Source: Pseudomonas sp. BN411
Lineage (GTDB): Bacteria; Pseudomonadota; Gammaproteobacteria; Pseudomonadales; Pseudomonadaceae
Length of the DNA: 64,000 nt
Assembly: GCF_029871235.1 (NCBI RefSeq)
Contig: NZ_SSOM01000055.1
Span: 1-64,000 of the forward strand
Direction of reading: 5' to 3'
Part shown: piece by piece, positions 32,985 to 42,399 of the stretch
Layout of the letters: each line of letters begins with the position of its first letter
How positions within the stretch are numbered: the first letter of the stretch is position 1
Program-made: the position numbers and the translations under genes
Notes under the pieces: model-generated
What the model was told of the DNA's origin: nothing
The model's input: only the letters and a program-made list of their open reading frames with translations
Database searches by the model: none

Positions 32985-33995
32985 ATGACCACAGCCGTCC
33001 AGTTCACCGATGTCTGCCGCCACTACGGTGATGTGAAGGCAGTCGACCGGGTGTCCATCGAGATTCGCGACGGCGAGTTCTTCTCCATGCTCGGCCCTTC
33101 GGGTTCGGGCAAGACCACCTGTCTGCGCCTGATCGCCGGCTTCGAGCAACCCACTTCCGGCTCCATCCGCATCCACGGCGAAGAGGCCGCTGGCCTGCCG
33201 CCCTACGAGCGCGACGTGAACACCGTGTTCCAGGACTACGCCCTGTTCCCGCACATGAACGTGCGCGACAACGTCGCCTACGGCCTCAAGGTGAAGGGTG
33301 TGGCGAAAGCCGAGCGCCTGGCCCGCGCCGAGGAAGCCCTCGGCATGGTTGCCCTGCCCGGCTATGGCGACCGCAAACCGGCGCAGCTGTCCGGCGGCCA
33401 GCGCCAGCGCGTGGCCCTGGCCCGCGCGCTGATCAACCGCCCGCGCGTGCTGCTGCTCGACGAACCCCTCGGCGCGCTGGACCTCAAGCTGCGCGAGCAG
33501 ATGCAGGTCGAACTGAAGAAGCTGCAGCGCCAGCTCGGCATCACCTTCATCTTCGTCACCCACGACCAGGGCGAGGCACTGTCCATGTCCGACCGCGTGG
33601 CGGTGTTCAACAAGGGCCGCATCGAGCAGGTGGACAGCCCGCAGAACCTCTATCGCAAACCGACCACCCGCTTCGTGGCCGAGTTCGTCGGCACCGCCAA
33701 CGTGCTCCACGGCGATCTCGCCCAGCGCCTCACCGGCACGGCCGGGGCCTTCTCCCTGCGCCCGGAGCATGTGCGCTTCGGCAGCGCCAGCAATGGTGAG
33801 CTGCAAGTCAGCGGCACCGTGCACGACGTGCAATACCTCGGCGCCAGCAGCCGCTACGAACTCAACCTGGAAGGTGGCGGACGCCTGGCAGTGAGCCTGC
33901 CCAATGGCGAGGAATCGGACGTCGCCCGCCCGCAACCCGGCCAGCAGGTGCAGGCCTGCTGGGCCCGCAGCGCGATGGTCGCGCTCAGCGAGTAG
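32985..33995 (+). CDS. ydcT: ABC importer ATPase (YdcT-like)
   Basis: 336 residues. Walker A GPSGSGKTT, signature LSGGQRQRVALARAL, Walker B LLLDEPLGALD, switch His in FVTHDQGEAL, then a C-terminal TOBE-type domain (LRPEHVRFGSA). It energises uptake from the periplasm at the inner membrane. The stop is 3 bp before the first permease gene. Confidence 0.95.
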   Translation: MTTAVQFTDVCRHYGDVKAVDRVSIEIRDGEFFSMLGPSGSGKTTCLRLIAGFEQPTSGSIRIHGEEAAGLPPYERDVNTVFQDYALFPHMNVRDNVAYGLKVKGVAKAERLARAEEALGMVALPGYGDRKPAQLSGGQRQRVALARALINRPRVLLLDEPLGALDLKLREQMQVELKKLQRQLGITFIFVTHDQGEALSMSDRVAVFNKGRIEQVDSPQNLYRKPTTRFVAEFVGTANVLHGDLAQRLTGTAGAFSLRPEHVRFGSASNGELQVSGTVHDVQYLGASSRYELNLEGGGRLAVSLPNGEESDVARPQPGQQVQACWARSAMVALSE

Positions 33996-33998
33996 GCC

Positions 33999-34937
33999 AT
34001 GAGCGCCGTCATCGCCAGCCATCAGAGCGGTCCGCTGCGGGGGCTCTCCAACCTGCTCTACCGCCGCTCGACGCTCTACCTCCTGCTGCTCCTGACCCCG
34101 CCCCTGCTCTGGTTCGGGGTGATCTACATCGGCTCGCTGTTCGCCCTGCTCTGGCAGAGCTTCTACACCTTCGACGACTTCACCATGGCGGTGACGCCGG
34201 ACCTGACCCTGGCCAACTACGGCGCCCTGTTCAACCCGGCCAACTACGACATCATCCTGCGCACCCTGACCATGGCCATCGCCGTGAGTCTGGCCAGCGC
34301 AGTCCTGGCCTTCCCCATCGCCTACTACATGGCACGCTTCGCCTCGCCGAAAGAGAAAGCCTTCTTCTATATCGCCGTGATGCTGCCGATGTGGGCCAGC
34401 TACATCGTCAAGGCCTACGCCTGGACGGTGATCCTGGCCAAGGGTGGCATCTTCTACTGGCTGATCCAGCAGCTGCACCTGGAGGGCCTGCTGGGCAGCC
34501 TGCTTACCGTGCCGGGCCTGGGCGGCAATACTCTCTCCACCTCGCACCTGGGGCGCTTCCTGGTGTTCACCTACATCTGGCTGCCGTTCATGATCCTGCC
34601 GATCCAGGCCTCCCTGGAACGCCTGCCGCCGTCGCTGCTTCAAGCCTCGGCGGACCTCGGCGCCAGGCCCCGGCAGACCTTCGTCCAAGTGATCCTGCCG
34701 TTGGCCTTCCCCGGTGTCGTGGCCGGATCGATCTTCACCTTCAGCCTGACCCTGGGCGACTTCATCATCCCGCAGCTGGTGGGCCCCAGCGGCCTGTTCA
34801 TCGGCACCATGGTCTATGTGCAGCAGGGCTCGGTGGGCAACATCCCGCTGGCGGCGGCCTTCACCCTGGTGCCCATCGTGCTGATCGCCCTCTACCTGTC
34901 CATCGCCAAGCGGCTGGGGGCCTTCGATGCACTCTGA
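33999..34937 (+). CDS. ydcU: ABC importer permease 1 (YdcU-like)
   Basis: 312 residues with six membrane helices. The BPD_transp_1 EAA-like loop reads [35 protein letters not shown] and docks the ATPase. It is the partner of the second permease, with which it overlaps by 11 bp. Confidence 0.93.
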   Translation: MSAVIASHQSGPLRGLSNLLYRRSTLYLLLLLTPPLLWFGVIYIGSLFALLWQSFYTFDDFTMAVTPDLTLANYGALFNPANYDIILRTLTMAIAVSLASAVLAFPIAYYMARFASPKEKAFFYIAVMLPMWASYIVKAYAWTVILAKGGIFYWLIQQLHLEGLLGSLLTVPGLGGNTLSTSHLGRFLVFTYIWLPFMILPIQASLERLPPSLLQASADLGARPRQTFVQVILPLAFPGVVAGSIFTFSLTLGDFIIPQLVGPSGLFIGTMVYVQQGSVGNIPLAAAFTLVPIVLIALYLSIAKRLGAFDAL

Positions 34938-35733
34938 GAAAGCATCCTGGGGCCTGCGCCTGGCAGCCTGGGGCGGACTGGTGTTCCTGCACTTCCCGAT
35001 CCTGGTGATCCTGCTCTACGCCTTCAACACCGAGGAGTCGTCCTACAGCTTCCCGCTGCAGGGCTTCACCTTGGAATGGTTTTCCGTCGTGGGCGGCCGC
35101 GAGGATGTGCTGCAGGCCATCGTCCTGTCCCTGAAGGTCGCCTGCCTGGCCACCGCCCTGGCCATGGTGCTCGGCACCCTGGCCGCCGCCGCGCTGTACC
35201 GCCGCGACTTCTTCGGCAAGGAGAGCATCACCCTGATGCTGATCCTGCCCATCGCCCTGCCCGGCATCATCACTGGCATCGCCCTGCTCTCGGCGTTCAA
35301 GACCCTTGGCATCGAACCGGGCATCTTCACCATCGTCGTCGGACACGCCACGTTCTGCGTGGTGATCGTCTACAACAACGTGATCGCACGCTTCCGCCGG
35401 ACCTCCCACAGCCTGATCGAGGCGTCGATGGACCTGGGTGCCGACGGCTGGCAGACCTTCCGCTACATCATCCTGCCGAACATCGCCACCGCGCTGCTGG
35501 CCGGCGGCATGCTGGCCTTCGCGCTGTCCTTCGACGAGATCATCGTCACCACCTTCACCGCCGGCCACGAACAAACCCTGCCCCTCTGGCTGCTCAGCCA
35601 GCTCAGCCGTCCCCGCGATGTTCCGGTGACCAACGTGGTGGCGCTGCTGGTGATGCTCGCCACCATGCTGCCCATTCTCGGCGCCTACTACCTGACGCGT
35701 GGGACCGAGACGGTGGCTGGGGGCGGGAAGTGA
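34927..35733 (+). CDS. ydcV: ABC importer permease 2 (YdcV-like)
   Basis: 268 residues with six membrane helices and the EAA loop [31 protein letters not shown]. It starts inside the ydcU 3' end, so translation is coupled. It completes the YdcSTUV importer. Confidence 0.93.
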   Translation: MHSEKASWGLRLAAWGGLVFLHFPILVILLYAFNTEESSYSFPLQGFTLEWFSVVGGREDVLQAIVLSLKVACLATALAMVLGTLAAAALYRRDFFGKESITLMLILPIALPGIITGIALLSAFKTLGIEPGIFTIVVGHATFCVVIVYNNVIARFRRTSHSLIEASMDLGADGWQTFRYIILPNIATALLAGGMLAFALSFDEIIVTTFTAGHEQTLPLWLLSQLSRPRDVPVTNVVALLVMLATMLPILGAYYLTRGTETVAGGGK

Positions 35734-35768
35734 GAGTTCCAGGCCTGCACCTTCTCCCTCGCTTTGCT

Positions 35769-35892
35769 CCCCTCTCCCGCCTGCGGGAGAGGGGCCGGGG
35801 GTGAGGGTGAGGGTGACGAGGCTGATCCAGACCATGCGGCTGCAGGCGACTCCGCAACCCTCTCCCTAGCCCTCTCCCCTAAGGGAGAGGGG
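35769..35892. repeat. CCCTCTCCC/GGGAGAGGG repeat in ydcV-patD gap
   Basis: CCCCTCTCCCGC-CT-GCGGGAGAGGGG (35769-35794, perfect) and CCCTCTCCCCTAAGGGAGAGGGG (35870-35892). It lies inside the operon and ends 20 bp before patD. Confidence 0.8.
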
Positions 35893-35912
35893 ACGACTAC
35901 GAGGACTCCACC

Positions 35913-37337
35913 ATGCAAACCAAACTCCTGATCAACGGCCAGTTCTCCGCCGGCGAAGGCGAGGCTCTGGACGTCCTCAACCCCGCCACTGGCGCCGTGC
36001 TGGTGAAGATTCCCGAAGCCAGCGAAGCTCAGGTCGACGCCGCCGTCCGAGCAGCCGACGCGGCCTTCGAGGGCTGGGCGCGAACCTCGCCGCGCGATCG
36101 TGCCACCCTGCTGCTGAAACTGGCGGACAAGATCGAAGGCCACGCCGAAGAGCTGGCGAAGCTGGAATCCGACAACTGCGGCAAACCCTATGCCGCCGCA
36201 CTGAACGACGAGATTCCAGCCGTGGCCGACGTGTTCCGCTTCTTCGCGGGTGCCAGCCGCTGCCTGACAGGCTCGGCGGCGGGCGAATACCTGCCGGGCT
36301 TCACCTCGATGATCCGCCGCGACCCGATAGGGGTGATCGCCTCCATCGCGCCCTGGAACTACCCGCTGATGATGGCCGCCTGGAAGCTGGGCCCCGCACT
36401 GGCAGCCGGCAACACCGTGGTACTCAAGCCCTCGGAGCAGACGCCGCTGACCGCACTGCGCCTATCGGAGTTCATCGCCGAACTCCTGCCACCGGGCGTG
36501 GTGAACATCGTCCTCGGCCGTGGCCCCAGTGTGGGCAGCCCGCTGGTGTCGCACCCGCTGGTGCGCATGGTGTCGCTGACCGGTTCGGTGGGCACTGGCA
36601 AGGCCATCATCAAGAGCGCCGCAGAAAGCGTGAAACGCACCCACATGGAACTGGGCGGCAAGGCGCCGGTGATCATCTTCGATGACGCCGACCTGGCCGA
36701 TGTGGTCGAGGGCATCCGCACCTTCGGATTCTACAACGCAGGCCAGGACTGCACTGCGGCCTGCCGCATCTACGCCGGCCGGAAGATCTACGACAACTTC
36801 GTGGCTGACCTCGCCAGCGCGGTCTCCAGCCTCAAGACCGGCCTGCAGAACGACCCGGCCACCGAACTCGGCCCGCTGATCACCCTGAGCCAGCGCGAAC
36901 GCGTAGCGGGCTTCGTCGAACGCGCCAGCGCCCTGCCCCACATCCAGATCGCCACGGGCGGCAAGCCGGTGGCCGGCAGCGGCTTCTTCTACGAGCCTAC
37001 GGTGGTGGCCCATGCGAAGCAGGACGACGAGATCGTGCGCAGGGAAGTGTTCGGACCGGTAGTGACGGTCACGCCCTTCAGCGACGTGGACGAGGCAGTG
37101 CGCTGGGCCAACGATTCCGATTACGGCTTGGCGTCATCGATCTGGACCCGCGATGTGGGCCGCGCCGCCGCCGTGGCCTCGCGCCTGCAGTACGGCTGCA
37201 CCTGGATCAACACCCACTTCATGCTCACCAACGAAATGCCTCACGGCGGCTTCAAGCAGTCCGGCTACGGCAAGGACCTGTCCATGTACGGGCTGGAGGA
37301 TTACACCGTGGTGCGGCATGTGATGATTCGGCACTGA
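35913..37337 (+). CDS. patD: Gamma-aminobutyraldehyde dehydrogenase
   Basis: 474 residues. NAD-binding core [14 protein letters not shown], catalytic Glu in [11 protein letters not shown], catalytic Cys in [13 protein letters not shown]. The sequence agrees with E. coli YdcW/PatD as I recall it over most of its length, including [20 protein letters not shown] and [14 protein letters not shown]. It oxidises 4-aminobutanal from putrescine to GABA in the cytosol. Directly behind the ydcSTUV importer, matching the E. coli ydcSTUV-patD order. Confidence 0.95.
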   Translation: MQTKLLINGQFSAGEGEALDVLNPATGAVLVKIPEASEAQVDAAVRAADAAFEGWARTSPRDRATLLLKLADKIEGHAEELAKLESDNCGKPYAAALNDEIPAVADVFRFFAGASRCLTGSAAGEYLPGFTSMIRRDPIGVIASIAPWNYPLMMAAWKLGPALAAGNTVVLKPSEQTPLTALRLSEFIAELLPPGVVNIVLGRGPSVGSPLVSHPLVRMVSLTGSVGTGKAIIKSAAESVKRTHMELGGKAPVIIFDDADLADVVEGIRTFGFYNAGQDCTAACRIYAGRKIYDNFVADLASAVSSLKTGLQNDPATELGPLITLSQRERVAGFVERASALPHIQIATGGKPVAGSGFFYEPTVVAHAKQDDEIVRREVFGPVVTVTPFSDVDEAVRWANDSDYGLASSIWTRDVGRAAAVASRLQYGCTWINTHFMLTNEMPHGGFKQSGYGKDLSMYGLEDYTVVRHVMIRH

Positions 37338-37360
37338 GCCGCGAATGAAACGCCGAAATC

Positions 37361-37458
37361 TGTAGGGGCGAATTCATTCGCCAAGCAGGCCGCAGGTCTG
37401 CCCTTGGGAGTCCCATGGGGCAGCTGCGCTGCCCTTGGCGAATGAATTCGCCCCTACA
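37361..37458. repeat. REP-like inverted pair
   Basis: TGTAGGGGCGAATTCATTCGCC ... GGCGAATGAATTCGCCCCTACA between convergent patD and the amidotransferase gene. Spacer includes GCAGGTCTGCC. It could also act as a transcription boundary. Confidence 0.88.
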
Positions 37459-37488
37459 AGTAATTGTCGCCCTGAAGAATCACCTGCT

Positions 37489-38196
37489 CTAGCCAAACGC
37501 CAGATTCAACCAACGCCGATAGAACCCTTCCGCCACCTGATTCAGCGCCTTCACCTTCACCGGCAGGTCTTCGAGCATGCGCGCCCTGGCCTGCTGGCTG
37601 GGCTGGGTCTCGTCCAGCAGGTGCGCCCAATCGGTCAGCCAGCCTTGCACCAGGCCCTCGGTCATCTCTGGATGGCCCTGCAGGGCCAGGACCTTGTCAC
37701 CCCAGGAGAAGCCCTGGTTGGGGCACCAGGGGCTGTCCATCAGCCACTGGGCGCCTTCGGGCAGGTCGAAGGTATCGCTGTGCCACTGGTAGATCGAAAA
37801 CTCACGCGGCAGGTGCGCCATCCAGGGGTTTTCGGTGGCCAGGGCACGCTTTTCCAGCGGCTGCCAGCCGATCTCGGTGTAGGGCATGCGATGCACCGAC
37901 GCGTCCAGGGCGCGGGCCAGCAACTGGCCGCCCAGGCAGTGTCCGATCATGGGTACGTCACGCGCGATGAAGTGACGCAAGGCGTCGATTTCGGCCCTGA
38001 TCCAGGGCAGCGGGTCATTGACGCTCATGGGCCCGCCCATGATGGCCACGGCCTTCGGCCGATCGAGGTCGTAGCCATCCAGTTCGCCCAGGTCCGTGCG
38101 CAATACGGTGAAGTCGCGCTGCTCACGATCCAGGACGTCGGCCAGGTGGCCGGGTGGGCAGAAATCCGCGTGGGTAAGAATAAGGATGTCGGTCAT
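37489..38196 (-). CDS. Class I glutamine amidotransferase-like protein
   Basis: 235 residues from ATG at 38196 (SD GGAGGGG). Stand-alone GATase1 with nucleophile Cys87 in MIGHCLGGQLL and ALQGHPEMT for His/Glu. The Pseudomonas polyamine pathway uses PuuD-like gamma-glutamyl hydrolases of this fold, and patD is adjacent, but the sequence is not close enough to assign. Paralogous to the gene at 17536. Confidence 0.85.
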   Translation of the reverse strand: MTDILILTHADFCPPGHLADVLDREQRDFTVLRTDLGELDGYDLDRPKAVAIMGGPMSVNDPLPWIRAEIDALRHFIARDVPMIGHCLGGQLLARALDASVHRMPYTEIGWQPLEKRALATENPWMAHLPREFSIYQWHSDTFDLPEGAQWLMDSPWCPNQGFSWGDKVLALQGHPEMTEGLVQGWLTDWAHLLDETQPSQQARARMLEDLPVKVKALNQVAEGFYRRWLNLAFG

Positions 38197-38367
38197 GGGG
38201 TCCCCTCCGTGATCGGAGTCTGAGGCAAAGGCCATGCCGAGGTCGAGTAAGGGAAGTGTATGTTTTTGCTGGGAATACGCGAGGCAGAGGGAGGAAGGAA
38301 AACCAGCCGGATCATTGTCCGGAATGCCCGGTTCGCAGCAGGCTGGCCGCCGCGAACCGGGATGGTC

Positions 38368-38709
38368 TCAGGGTTGCTTGACGCCGACTTCCTGGGTCAC
38401 GCCCCAGCCATCGAGCACACCACCAAGCGGGACCACCAGGGCCTCCAGGTCGTGCTCGAAATCACCAATTCCCGCGTGGGTGGCGTACATCACCTTGCTC
38501 ACCTGAAGATGCCAGGCCCCATCGGCGCGAACCGACACCTGGGCATTCAAGGACTCACCACGAAAATTCTTCGCCGCCAGCCGTGCCCGGTCCTCGTCGG
38601 GGAAGATGGCGTAAAACTCGATCGGATGAACTCGGGCAAAATCGAAACCGCCCTCTTTCATGCGGCGCAACAGATTGCTGCTGACATCATCGTGGAAGGC
38701 TGTGCTCAT
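38368..38709 (-). CDS. RraB-family ribonuclease E inhibitor-like protein
   Basis: 113 residues from ATG at 38709 with SD GAGGAGG. The ORF extends further upstream, but the added part has no family similarity. RraB-like motifs: NLLRRMKEGGFDFARVHPIEF, FYAIFPDEDRA and VMYATHAGIGDFEHDLEALV. In E. coli RraB binds RNase E and limits decay of selected mRNAs. Single gene; regulated by an unknown promoter. Confidence 0.9.
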   Translation of the reverse strand: MSTAFHDDVSSNLLRRMKEGGFDFARVHPIEFYAIFPDEDRARLAAKNFRGESLNAQVSVRADGAWHLQVSKVMYATHAGIGDFEHDLEALVVPLGGVLDGWGVTQEVGVKQP

Positions 38710-38839
38710 GAAACGACCTCCTCTTAGCGATGGATGAGAGTTCCGCTTTTCCGCTGTTTCCGAGAAGCCGGTGAACTCGGCTTCGCGACACCTCGCGGTG
38801 CCGCCCCCGGCCGACGCTGCAGACACAGCGTCAGGCTTT

Positions 38840-38864
38840 GACCGGGTCCCGCGCGGACCCGGTC
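38840..38864. repeat. Perfect 10-bp-stem palindrome
   Basis: GACCGGGTCC/GGACCCGGTC with a 5-nt loop and no T-run, upstream of the RraB gene. Possible leader structure or REP relative. Confidence 0.55.
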
Positions 38865-39037
38865 ACTGATTCACTCGTCGAGTGATCTTTCAGCTTTCAT
38901 TTTGCAGGGTAGCGCCACCACGCCCGGTCTGCCGGAAAGCTGGACAAATTGTCACAAAAGTGGCGACAGGCGGCGCTCACGCATCTTGCGTCATTAAATT
39001 GACCTTTCTCTCAGCCAAGCGCCCCAGGAGTGACGGT

Positions 39038-39103
39038 TGTAGGAGCGAGCTCTGCTCGCGAAATGTGGCGCTGGGGCACTTCGCGAGCAAGCTCGCTCCT
39101 ACA
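39038..39103. repeat. Classic Pseudomonas REP pair
   Basis: TGTAGGAGCGAGCTCTGCTCGCG ... CGCGAGCAAGCTCGCTCCTACA, an inverted pair of the TGTAGGAGCGAGC family common in Pseudomonas genomes. Confidence 0.9.
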
Positions 39104-39106
39104 GGC

Positions 39107-39868
39107 TCATGCACCGCTCAGGAGTTTCATGATCCCCCGGTTCACCCAGGCCGGCGAAACCTGTCCCGCGCCATACATCAGCCGGAACAGCCAGCTCACC
39201 GGCCGGTGCACCGCGGCGCCGTGGGCCTGTTGCCAGGCGGCTTCGGCGATGTCCTCGGCGTTGAGCTTCACCCCCAGTCGACGGAGCACGGGCGGTTCGA
39301 AGTGCTGGCTGCTGACCATGGGCGTGCGCACGAAGGGTGGCATCAGGTCGCCAACGCGGATGCCATGGCGGCGCCATTCCAGTTCCAGCGCTTCGGTGAA
39401 GCCACGCACCGCGAACTTCGAGGCCGAGTAGCTGGCCATGTGCGGCGTGCCGTAGACGCCCGACGCGGAGCCCATGTTGATCACCTGGGCGCCACGGGTG
39501 GCCTTGAGGTAGGGGAAGGCCGCATGGGTCACCTGCACCAGCCCCAATACGTTGATGGTGAGGATGCGCGCGTGCTCGGCCATGTCGATCTCTTCGAACT
39601 GGCCGAAGCGCAACACGCCCGCGCAGTTGAACAACAGGCGCAATTGACCGTCGTGACGACCGCAGAAGTCCGCCAGGGCGGCTTCGACGGCGGCGAGGTC
39701 AGTCACATCCAGCGCCTGGTGCCAAACGCCCCCCAGCGCGGCAGCCTGGGTGGCCAGGGCCTCGGCGTCCCGGTCCACCAGCCCCACCAGCCAGCCGCGG
39801 TCATGGAACAGGCGAGCCGTCGCGGCGCCGATACCGGAGGCGGCGCCAGTGATCAGGATGTTGTGCAT
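39107..39868 (-). CDS. Short-chain dehydrogenase/reductase
   Basis: 253 residues from ATG at 39868. Glycine motif TGAASGIGAATARLF, NNAG-like FNCAGVLRF, and catalytic Tyr/Lys in ASYSASKFAVRG. It uses NAD(P)H on alcohol or ketone groups. It is the last gene of a BVMO-esterase-SDR operon (1 bp after the esterase), so it probably interconverts an alcohol and the ketone that the monooxygenase oxidises. Confidence 0.92.
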   Translation of the reverse strand: MHNILITGAASGIGAATARLFHDRGWLVGLVDRDAEALATQAAALGGVWHQALDVTDLAAVEAALADFCGRHDGQLRLLFNCAGVLRFGQFEEIDMAEHARILTINVLGLVQVTHAAFPYLKATRGAQVINMGSASGVYGTPHMASYSASKFAVRGFTEALELEWRRHGIRVGDLMPPFVRTPMVSSQHFEPPVLRRLGVKLNAEDIAEAAWQQAHGAAVHRPVSWLFRLMYGAGQVSPAWVNRGIMKLLSGA

Positions 39869-39869
39869 G

Positions 39870-40808
39870 TCACGCCTCCGTTTCCACGTGCCGGCAGATG
39901 AAATCCGCAGCGCTGGCCAATGCCTCGTCGGCCCGGCGCAGCACGCCGGTATGCGCCTGGAACACGTGCCAGAGCCCCGGATAGCGCTCCAGTCGCACCC
40001 AACCACCAACCGCCCTCACCCGCTCGGCTAGGCGCAGGCTGTCGTCGCGGAGGACTTCGTCCTCGGCCACTTGCACCAGCATGGGCGAGAGTCCGGACAG
40101 ATCGGCGAACAGCGGCGACAGCGCCGGATCACGTCGATCCAATTCCGGCGGGCAATAGAGGTCCATGGCCTGCTCCACCCAGGCCGGATGGATCAGCGGA
40201 TCGCCTGCCGGGGGGTTGTGCTGCGCGGTGCCGCTGAGGTCGGTCACCGGCGAGAAGCAGACCAGCCCGGCCGGTTGCGGCAGGCCCTGGTGGCGGATCT
40301 CCAGCGCGGAGAGCAGGGTCAGGTTGCCGCCGGCCGAATCGCCGCCGATGACAATGCGCGACGCTGGATAACCGGCCTCCAACAGCTCGCGGTAGGCGGC
40401 CACGGCGTCCTCGCGGGCAGCGGGAAAGCGATGTTCCGGTGCCAGGCGATAGTCCAGCGCACACACGGCGACTCCCGCGCGCCTGGCCAGGCTGGCCGTG
40501 ATGGCGCGGTGGGTGGCCGGCGAGCCGGTGATGAAGGCGCCACCGTGGAGGTAGAGCAGCACCACATGGCTGCCACCCCGGGGCCGATGCCATTCACAGG
40601 GGCGACCGCCCAGTTGGCCTGCTTCCCGCATCACGTCCCGGGGCGCCAGGGTGCTCGCGGTGAGCAGGCGCAATACCAGCCGTTGCAACGACACAGGCAA
40701 CGGCGGCCGCATCAGGCCACGAAACAGCAGGCGCAGGGCTCCGCGCAAGGTCGCGCGCAACAGCGGCTGGCCGGGCTCGGGGGCGGTGAATTCAACGGGT
40801 GCATTCAT
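39870..40808 (-). CDS. HSL-family alpha/beta hydrolase (esterase)
   Basis: 312 residues from ATG at 40808, overlapping the BVMO end by 17 bp. HGG oxyanion motif (YLHGGAFITG), nucleophile Ser158 in IGGDSAGGN, acid in AEDEVLRDD and His in LWHVFQAH. It hydrolyses carboxyl esters. In this operon it most likely opens the ester or lactone made by the Baeyer-Villiger monooxygenase. Confidence 0.93.
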   Translation of the reverse strand: MNAPVEFTAPEPGQPLLRATLRGALRLLFRGLMRPPLPVSLQRLVLRLLTASTLAPRDVMREAGQLGGRPCEWHRPRGGSHVVLLYLHGGAFITGSPATHRAITASLARRAGVAVCALDYRLAPEHRFPAAREDAVAAYRELLEAGYPASRIVIGGDSAGGNLTLLSALEIRHQGLPQPAGLVCFSPVTDLSGTAQHNPPAGDPLIHPAWVEQAMDLYCPPELDRRDPALSPLFADLSGLSPMLVQVAEDEVLRDDSLRLAERVRAVGGWVRLERYPGLWHVFQAHTGVLRRADEALASAADFICRHVETEA

Positions 40809-42261
40809 AGAGGTCCAGCTCCAGGCGACGGGTCTGTTGACGGTAGCTGAAGGTGAATCCCGGCCAGTTGTTGGTGTTGCGGCCGTCAGCGGTCTTGTAC
40901 CAACTGTTGCAGCCCTGCTCCCAGACGGTGTGGCGCACATCCTGTTGAAGCCGCTGGTTGAAGCGCTGCTGCACCTCGGGCTTGAGGTCGAGGTAGCGTA
41001 GACCCTGCAGCGCACGGATACCGTCGAGTACGTAGCGGAACTGGCTTTCCAGCATGTAGATGATCGAGTTGTGCCCGAGGTTGGTATTGGGGCCGTAGAG
41101 GATGAACAGGTTCGGGAAGCCGCTGACGCTGACCCCGAGATAGGCCTCGGCGCCCGCTTGCCAGGCCTGGTTCAGGTCGCGCCCGCCCCGCCCGCGAATG
41201 CTCATGGGGGCCAGGAAATCCGTGGCGGCGAAGCCGGTGCCGAGGATGATGGCGTCCACCTCGTGGCGCTGCCCGTCGCGGGTCACCACGGCGTTTTCGG
41301 TGACTTCGCCTATGCCGTCATCGACCACCTCCACATTGGGTCGCGCCAGCGCCGGGTAGAAGTCGTTGGAGATCAGGATGCGCTTGCAGCCCAGCGGGTA
41401 GTCCGGCACCAGGCGCTGGCGCAGCGCCGGATCGGCGATGCCCCGTGCCAGGTGCTGGCGGAAGCGGAACTGCATCAGCTTCATCAGCGGCGGGATCACC
41501 GTGAACGCCAGCACCCGCGACTCGTGCTGGATGTACTTGAGCACCCGATCCACCTTCTGCAGCCAGGGCAGGCGCCGCATCACCGCGCGCTCCCAGGAGC
41601 GGTAGGCGCGGTCCGGCTTGGGAATCACATAGGCCGCCGAGCGCTGGAACAGGCTCAGCTTGGCGACCTTCGGGGCGATCTGCGGGACGAACTGGATGGC
41701 GCTGGCCCCGGTGCCGATCACCGCCACCCGCTTCCCGTCCAGCGGGTAGTCATGGTTCCAGCCTGCCGAATGGAACAACGCGCCCTTGAAGCCATCTAGC
41801 CCCGGGATACGCGGCCAGACCGGGCGATTCAATTGCCCGCAGGCGCTGACCAGCGCCCTGGCACGAAAATGCTCGCCGCTTCGGGTCAGAACCTGCCAGG
41901 TGCCGCTGGGCTCATCGAACTCGGCGCCTTCCACCTCGCAACCAAAACGGATGTGCCGGCGCAGGCCGTACTTGTCGGCGCAGTGGCGCTGGTAGGCAAA
42001 GATCTCCGCCTGCGGGGCGAACTTGCGCGACCAGTCGGCCTTGGGCTCGAAGGAAAAGGAATAGAGGTGCGAGGGCACGTCGCAGGCAGCGCCGGGGTAA
42101 CTGTTGTCGCGCCAGGTGCCACCGACATCGCTGCCCTTCTCCAGGATGAGGAAGTCGTGGATGCCGGCCTTCTGCAGTTGGATGGCCAGGCCCAGGCCGC
42201 CGAAACCAGCGCCGATGATCAGCACGTGCACGGACGCGCCAGGCTGGGAACTGTTGGTCAT
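40792..42261 (-). CDS. Baeyer-Villiger flavin monooxygenase
   Basis: 489 residues from ATG at 42261. FAD site GAGFGGLGLA near residue 17, the BVMO fingerprint FxGxxxHxxxW (F158-K-G160...H164...W168) and NADPH site GTGASAIQFV. It inserts oxygen next to a ketone using NADPH and O2. With the downstream esterase and SDR this is a ketone to ester/lactone to acid-plus-alcohol route. A divergent AraC regulator starts 138 bp away. Substrate (cyclic ketone, alkanone or steroid) cannot be read. Confidence 0.95.
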   Translation of the reverse strand: MTNSSQPGASVHVLIIGAGFGGLGLAIQLQKAGIHDFLILEKGSDVGGTWRDNSYPGAACDVPSHLYSFSFEPKADWSRKFAPQAEIFAYQRHCADKYGLRRHIRFGCEVEGAEFDEPSGTWQVLTRSGEHFRARALVSACGQLNRPVWPRIPGLDGFKGALFHSAGWNHDYPLDGKRVAVIGTGASAIQFVPQIAPKVAKLSLFQRSAAYVIPKPDRAYRSWERAVMRRLPWLQKVDRVLKYIQHESRVLAFTVIPPLMKLMQFRFRQHLARGIADPALRQRLVPDYPLGCKRILISNDFYPALARPNVEVVDDGIGEVTENAVVTRDGQRHEVDAIILGTGFAATDFLAPMSIRGRGGRDLNQAWQAGAEAYLGVSVSGFPNLFILYGPNTNLGHNSIIYMLESQFRYVLDGIRALQGLRYLDLKPEVQQRFNQRLQQDVRHTVWEQGCNSWYKTADGRNTNNWPGFTFSYRQQTRRLELDLYECTR

Positions 42262-42399
42262 TGTTATCTCCCATGGATGGTCCCGCGCGGGCACGACGGC
42301 CTGCGCAGTGGGGAGAATCCTAGTTCGGCCAATGGCCACGCGTTATGGCATAGTCGGACAGCAAATTGTGAGTTTCGGACAACCCCGCAGAGACCACCG

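Larger units (their letters stand above)
38710..39106. other. Intergenic region with two palindromes and a REP pair
   Basis: No gene supported. It contains GACCGGGTCC-CGCGC-GGACCCGGTC (38840-38864, perfect), TCACTCG-TCGAGTGA (38871-38885) and the REP pair at 39038-39103. Confidence 0.6.

Noticed and set aside
32700-34688. 662-codon minus-strand frame
   Set aside because: Antisense shadow of ydcT and ydcU.
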